From the NCBI GenBank assembly GCA_946807835.1, contig OX327700.1, positions 21,736,001 through 21,800,000 on the forward strand: a stretch of DNA of 64,000 nucleotides, written 5' to 3'. Source of the stretch: Ailanthus altissimus. Its lineage: Eukaryota > Streptophyta > Magnoliopsida > Sapindales > Simaroubaceae. Positions within the stretch are counted from its first letter, which is position 1. Each line of letters starts with the position of its first letter. Position numbers and translations under genes: made by a program. This document shows, piece after piece, positions 60,701-64,000 of the stretch. The notes under the pieces were generated by a model that was not told where the DNA came from, did not search any database, and saw only the letters and a program-made list of their open reading frames with translations.

Positions 60701-61796
60701 CATCGATCCTGATGGAACAACTATTTTGGTCTACAGTCCCTAGTGAGATTAAGTTTCTCTTCAAGTCAGGAACATACTTAACATCTGTCAACTCTCTCAC
60801 TCGCCCGTCATATAGCCTAAGCTTACTACTACTAATTCCCATCATTTGACATGCAACATCATTACCCATTAAGACCTTACCACCACTAATGGCCTGGAAA
60901 TTTGTAAACCAAGACCTGTGCGGGCACATGTGAAAAGTACAACCAAAATCAAGAACCCATTGTTCAGAGTTCTTACCATTAGTAGCGACAAGTGTTTCTA
61001 CGCTGTCATAGCTATCATCATAGGCAAGCGCAGCATCCACTTTCTTCTTGTCTTGTGCTCTCTTCTCAAGACAGTCCTTTATAAAATGCCCATCTTTCTT
61101 GTAGCGATAACACTTCCTAAAAGTCCTAGACTTCGATCTTGAGTTTTTTTTCTTCTTATCTCTATATGAGGGCCTTCCTCTTACAGATAAAATTTCTACA
61201 TTGCCCTCGACCTGTTTCCCTAATAACTTTGAGTTTAATGATGATTTCACATCACTCATCATTAAAGTCTCTCTGCCATAGAGAAGCGTATCAACAAAAC
61301 TCTCATAACTTTTGAGGAGTAAACTCAGCAGGATAATTGTTCTATCTTTATCTTCTATCTTGATGTTGATAGACTCAAGATCAAGGATGATCTTATTGAA
61401 GGCATCTATATGATCTTTCATCGGCGTCCCCTCTGACATGGACAGCTGATACAGCTTCTTCTTTATATATAATCTGTTGGTAAACGATTTCCTCATATAA
61501 AGAAAGTCAAGCTTCTTTTAAAGACCTATTGCCGTCGTCTCACCTGCTACTTCCCTTAGTACTTCATCACTTAATGACAGAACGATTATGCTATGAGATC
61601 TTTTTTGAATGTCCTTTCTTTCTGCTTCAGCTTTAGATGACTCTGGCATCTTTTCTTCATCACTAAATGGAGCTGCAGTCTCCTTTAATGCCAAACTAAG
61701 CCTTCGGCTCACCAACAACGCCTTAACCTTCATCTTCCACAGATTGAAGTCATTTGTACCGTTGAATTTATCTACCTCATACTTAGGTGTGGCCAT
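57800..61796 (-). pseudogene. Copia gag-pol remnant (element 2)
   Basis: Domains run right to left. gag starts at 61796 (MATPKYEVDKFNGTNDFNLW) and is interrupted by one stop near 61,517. It continues at 60654-61496 with a zinc knuckle reading CYRYKKDGHFIKDC, where Tyr replaces the second Cys of CX2CX4HX4C. Protease follows as WVLDFGCTFHMC, with Phe in place of Ser in the usual DSG. Integrase spans 59,800-60,650 with several stops. The 58904-59800 frame holds the integrase end and the start of reverse transcriptase. 58373-58876 continues reverse transcriptase (MKDLGAAKRILGMNI). RNase H lies at 57818-58321 (NSDYAGDLDKRRSLTGYVF, then NPADILTKPLP). The longest open piece is 298 codons. It is less decayed than the other Copia elements here but not functional. 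Confidence 0.92.
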
Positions 61797-61812
61797 GTTT
61801 GCTTAGAACCTG

Positions 61813-61824
61813 GCTCTGATACCA
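61813..61824 (-). other. Primer-binding site of Copia element 2 (initiator Met tRNA type)
   Basis: - strand TGGTATCAGAGC, an exact match to the usual plant Copia site, begins three bases after the 5' LTR. Confidence 0.95.
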
Positions 61825-61827
61825 GTT

Positions 61828-62590
61828 TATTGAAGCGGAAGCACATAAACAAACAAAATCACTTAATCAATATATGCAGAACAAGTAATTAAGGAATAAA
61901 GAAAAGAAAAGGTAGAAGAAGAACATATAAAAAATTACATGGTTCGACAACTTGCCTACGTCCACAATGGATCAAGATCACACTCTTCTCTTATTATGAA
62001 TCACAAGGCACTCATAAAGTTATGCCTTTTACAAGAAAAATCACAAAGAAAACTCTCTTTTTTACTCTAGGGATTTTCTCTCACAAAAAACTATAAAGAT
62101 TGTTGATGATCACTAAGATTTCTCAACCTATCACAAAGATTCTTCCTTGATCATAAAAATGTGTTTACAAGCCAATTGACAGCCTTTATATAGGCTTTGG
62201 GACATCTTAAGTTTACCCTAAATGTATGAGAGTCGTTTTAGGGAGTTCTGAAGCAAGTGAGAGACAAAATAAGGAAAACTCAAAATGAGAAACTGATTCC
62301 CACGACCAGCGCCGCGGCGCTCACTGCTCACTGCCATAGTGCTCAGCGCTCACCGCCGCGGCGTTGGTGCGCCTGCCTGGACGCCGCGGTGCTCATTTCC
62401 TGGCGTTGCGGTGCTTAGGTGCTAGATTGGGCACTACGGTGCCCATGCCTGGTCACCACGGTGTTGGCCTCTGGTGTGCCCATCTTCATTTTTCTCCTCC
62501 TTTCGCGTCCATCTTCGATCCGTACGCACTCTATGCACTTGGCTTGATCTCCAAATTATATTATAATAATTTTTAATTAATATTCTCATA
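61828..62590 (-). mobile_element. 5' LTR of the 5.5 kb Copia element
   Basis: 763 bases, homologous to 57037-57748 over its length. It is longer because of extra GC-rich repeat units (CGCTCACTG, CGCCGCGGCG-like) at 62,305-62,400. Confidence 0.94.
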
Positions 62591-62752
62591 GAGTTTGTTA
62601 TATTTTGACCGTTGTAATATTTATTGATTGACAGTTGTAATTTGAAATAGTTATAATTTGACAATTATAATATTTATTGATGGCTAGTTGTAATTTAAGA
62701 TAGTTATAATTTAACAATTGTAGTATTTATTGACCATTGAAATTTGAGATGT
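62591..62752. repeat. Minisatellite, right part (about 50-bp units), with target duplication GAGTT at its start
   Basis: Continuation of the array at 56931-57036. Three more units occur, each with a CAGTTGTAATTTGAAATAGT-like half and a TATAATTTGACAATTGTAGT + ATTTATTGA half. 62591-62595 is the right-hand target duplication. Confidence 0.85.
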
Positions 62753-62936
62753 TGAAAAAAAACTATTGGGACTCCAACTCAATTTAGTTAGTTTATTTAT
62801 ATTTTTTTTTTAAGTATAAATAGACCTAAAATTTGCTCAAGTCCGAATATGTAGTGTTTTTTTTATTAATTTAAATAGATCTGAATTTGCTGAAGTCCGA
62901 ATGCATTTAAGGGCATAAATCCAAACACGTCAAAAG

Positions 62937-63408
62937 TGTCACGGACTGTTTTCGAGACCGTGCGGCCTTAGACGCGTTGCGTGCTAAGCAGCCTAGAAAA
63001 CCACACAAAGAGAAGAGAAAAGAAGCACACCAAGTGTTTGCACGAATGCTCTCTATATTGCTGAAGAGAAAACAAGCTATGAGATGAAAAATACAAGTGA
63101 GGGTCCCCCCCTTTTATAGTTGCAGCCCTATACAATCAATGGCTGAGATCTATTTGATCTAACGGTGTATATACAAGATGGGATAATATTCTTTAGAATA
63201 TTCCTAGATGCTCTCCTACCTATTATGGAAGTCTAACTAGGGTTAACTTCCTTAATAAGTTGCAGGTCAAGCCCGGTTCTCCATCATAACCAGCGGGCCT
63301 TCTAGAAGCTTCGGTCCACGTAGCGCTCCATGGTCCAAGAGGTCTCTAGCAGGCCTAGTCGCGCACCAAGTGCTCGAGGAAATGCTTGAGAGCACTTGGG
63401 GCGTGACA
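62937..63408 (-). mobile_element. 3' LTR of a chromodomain Gypsy element (chromovirus)
   Basis: 472 bases starting TGTCAC and ending GTGACA, a perfect 6-base inverted end. They are followed on the right by the polypurine tract and the end of pol. On the - strand a TGTATATACACC box near 63,165 could be the promoter TATA. The other LTR lies beyond the right edge, so the target duplication (expected AAAAG, 62932-62936) cannot be checked. Confidence 0.88.
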
Positions 63409-63420
63409 TTCTCCCCCACC
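63409..63420 (-). other. Polypurine tract of the chromovirus
   Basis: - strand GGTGGGGGAGAA directly before TGTCACGCC of the LTR, and only a few bases after the pol stop codon. Confidence 0.88.
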
Positions 63421-63424
63421 AAAT

Positions 63425-64000
63425 TCACGCGACGCCCTCGTCGTGTCCTTGCTGGAACTCGCGCACCTTGTTCTCAAACTGCCACAGTGCGGTCTCGGGT
63501 TCCCAGCTTGCTTCGCTATCGGGCAGTCCTTTCCACTTGACGAGATACTCACGACTTGGACGGCAGTTCTTCTTCCGCACTGTCCTCACATCACGGATAA
63601 GTTCAGCCTCCTTGTCGTAAGATGTGGAAACTCCCAATGGTGCCCTGGTTTGTGGCCCACGTTCCGTGTCCTCCGCATCACCATGGTATGGCTTTAGACA
63701 GCTTGCGTGAAACACCGGATGTAGCCGAAGTCTCGAAGGCAGCTCCACCTTGTACGAGACATTGCCAACCCTCTTGGCAATAGGAAATGGCCCCTCATAT
63801 TTTCGAACAAGACCCTTGTGAAGTGGGCGCGTAGACTTGTGCTGCGTCGGAAGAATTTTCACCATCACTAAATCCCCCACGCTGTACTCAACATGTCTTC
63901 GCTTACCGTCAACCCATTTCTTCATCCGTTTCATTGCCTTGTCCAGACACACTCGCGCCTTGTCCGATTGTTCCTGCCAGGACTTCGCAGCTTTGTAGGC
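63425..64000 (-). CDS. Chromovirus (Ty3/Gypsy) pol, C-terminal part: integrase end and chromodomain
   Basis: Open frame from the window edge (first full codon 64000-63998, reading AYKAAKSWQEQSDKAR...) to a stop at 63425-63427, 191 codons without interruption. It begins in the integrase C-terminal region. Next comes YSVGDLVMVKILPTQ, then LVRKYEGPFPIAKRVGNVSY and LHPVFHASCLKPYHGD, the GPY/F module of Gypsy integrases. It ends in a chromodomain: RPSREYLVKWKGLPDSEASW with the aromatic YLVKWKG and ASWEP core, then LWQFENKVREFQQ. Chromodomains on plant integrases steer insertion towards particular chromatin. Codons are GC-rich and CpG-rich, unlike the neighbouring relics, and the lack of stops suggests a recent insertion. 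The rest of gag-pol lies outside the window. Confidence 0.92.
   Translation of the reverse strand, partial: AYKAAKSWQEQSDKARVCLDKAMKRMKKWVDGKRRHVEYSVGDLVMVKILPTQHKSTRPLHKGLVRKYEGPFPIAKRVGNVSYKVELPSRLRLHPVFHASCLKPYHGDAEDTERGPQTRAPLGVSTSYDKEAELIRDVRTVRKKNCRPSREYLVKWKGLPDSEASWEPETALWQFENKVREFQQGHDEGVA

Larger units (their letters stand above)
57037..62590 (-). mobile_element. Complete Copia LTR retrotransposon, 5,554 bp, inserted in a minisatellite
   Basis: - strand element: 5' LTR 61828-62590, primer site 61813-61824, gag-pol remnant 57,800-61,796, polypurine tract 57749-57760, 3' LTR 57037-57748. A perfect GAGTT target duplication flanks it. The LTR copies show about one difference per nine bases by eye in their first 175 bases. 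Many of these are CG-to-TG/CA changes, which suggests methylation-driven decay. The 5' LTR has lost the canonical TG/CA ends (TA on both sides). Confidence 0.96.

Overview
The window is plant nuclear DNA, most likely from a eudicot. It is AT-rich, almost all long reading frames belong to decayed plant LTR retrotransposons or a Mutator-like transposon, and its one large host gene is a plant-specific DEMETER/ROS1-type DNA glycosylase split by 21 GT-AG introns. No rRNA, tRNA, CRISPR array or prokaryotic feature was recognised.

Layout. 1-6.4 kb: a Ty3/Gypsy pol remnant (RNase H and integrase, + strand) followed by a remnant reading frame on the opposite strand. 6.4-10.35 kb: a 5'-truncated Copia pol with its 3' LTR. 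10.7-14.5 kb: a short element with two related long repeats, a TGGCGCC-type primer site on the - strand and an oppositely oriented frame. 15.7-21.5 kb: a third element of similar design. 22.9-35.5 kb: a Mutator-like transposase pseudogene (- strand) cut in two by a complete 9.3 kb Copia element whose 2.1 kb LTRs, primer site, polypurine tract and target duplication are all visible. 36.5-38.1 kb: an intact single-exon gene for a 259-residue protein of unknown function, preceded by a start-stop upstream ORF. 38.9-39.3 kb: a tandem duplication. 42.7-45.5 kb: a probable solo LTR. 47.0-55.6 kb: the DNA glycosylase gene (- strand), whose 22 coding exons join into one open frame of 1,675 codons. 56.9-62.75 kb: a minisatellite into which a complete 5.55 kb Copia element has inserted, with a perfect 5 bp target duplication. 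62.9 kb to the right edge: one LTR and the open 3' end of pol of a chromodomain-bearing Gypsy element, clearly younger than its neighbours.

Only two host genes can be supported. The glycosylase should remove 5-methylcytosine and so oppose silencing of the kind of repeats that surround it. I found no previously undescribed biological system. The observations most worth following are the three separate Gypsy-type elements carrying reading frames antisense to the element, the duplicated splice-donor region inside the glycosylase gene, the start-stop upstream ORF, and the nested-insertion histories. Boundaries of intact elements are given to the base where terminal motifs allow it; boundaries of decayed elements are approximate.
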